A stretch of 43,135 bases of DNA, taken from assembly GCF_023502205.1 (NCBI RefSeq), contig NZ_JAMFLG010000038.1:1-43135 (forward strand). Direction: 5' to 3'. Made by a program: the position numbers and the translations under genes. Origin of the DNA: Aquiflexum sp. TKW24L. GTDB lineage: Bacteria; Bacteroidota; Bacteroidia; Cytophagales; Cyclobacteriaceae. This document shows positions 43,000 through 43,135 of this stretch, piece by piece. The notes beneath the pieces were generated by a model. That model ran no database searches. It was not told the DNA's origin and saw nothing but the letters and a program-made list of their open reading frames with translations. Within the stretch, counting starts at the first letter, position 1. The number at the start of each line of letters is the position of its first letter.

Positions 43000-43135
43000 C
43001 ACAGACCAAAAGCCCCATCGGAGCGAAATATTTGTAGCCATGGGTAAGGTGCTATACCAAATCCCATACTTTCCGAAATCTTAATGCACCGCAGCCCATG
43101 GATAGAGTGACGTTTTCCAACGTTCCCGATAATTA
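43000..43135 (+). repeat. ~239-bp repeat B, right locus unit 3, cut by window end
   Basis: Diverged start (CACAGACCAAAAGCCCC), then GGAGCGAAATATTTGTAGCCA, GGTAAGGTGCTATACCAAA, TGCACCGCAGCCCATGG, GTGACGTTTTCC and the first 12 nt of the palindrome (TCCCGATAATTA) at the very end of the window. The array continues beyond. Confidence 0.8.

Noticed and set aside
30398-43135. CRISPR array as explanation for the regular repeats
   Set aside because: Units are ~239 bp with similarity along their length, there are no short identical repeats with unique spacers, and no cas genes are present.

Overview
The window looks like a chromosome segment of a Bacteroidota bacterium, most likely a Cytophagales/Cyclobacteriaceae-type organism. 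This is inferred from gene content: a type IX secretion type B sorting domain, a SusC/SusD pair with an ECF sigma factor and FecR, a LytTR regulator without a receiver domain, lipoproteins with acidic/Ser residues after the Cys, few Shine-Dalgarno sites, and a TTTG-N21-TATATTTG promoter. No species name can be given from the sequence alone.

Layout. 1-4105: the 3' end of a giant repeat-rich secreted protein with a T9SS type B C-terminus, then a TPR/PD40/double-OmpA outer-membrane protein. 4332-8149 (minus): a compact seven-gene stress cluster (51-aa protein, Mn catalase, YciF-like ferritin fold, 39-aa membrane protein, GsiB/YflT-like glycine-zipper protein, DUF4142 lipoprotein, PNPOx-fold stress protein), ending at a strong terminator. 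Two of its genes are very short. 8427-11500: S9 peptidase and OsmC. 11580-14725: K+ channel, K+/H+ antiporter and tandem universal stress protein. 14802-17357: PEP carboxylase. 17603-24479: a complete mrpABCDEFG Na+/H+ antiporter operon, translationally coupled to a secreted lactonase-fold lipoprotein. 24636-27239: cold shock protein, menC and queA. 27254-29053: a PAS protein with a degenerate kinase dimerisation domain and a LytTR regulator.

29.6-30.8 kb is a gene-poor, heavily rearranged stretch. It holds an intact tRNA-Ser(GCU), a broken 5' copy of it carrying an 18-nt palindrome in the D-loop, a duplicated tRNA 3' end with terminator, and two families of non-coding repeats. 31.1-33.3 kb: a membrane AraC regulator and a membrane-anchored DJ-1/PfpI protein. 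33.6-42.4 kb (minus): an ECF sigma - FecR - SusC - SusD - FAD oxidoreductase locus. 42.58-43.135 kb again carries the ~239-bp repeat family, in the same orientation as at 30.4 kb, so the 12-kb segment between is bracketed by direct repeats.

The most unusual signal is non-coding. An 18-nt palindrome family of the form TSCCGATnnnTATCGGSA sits in a broken tRNA gene, in the loop of one repeat family and inside each unit of another. In the first two contexts it appears to replace about 3 nt of the parental sequence.
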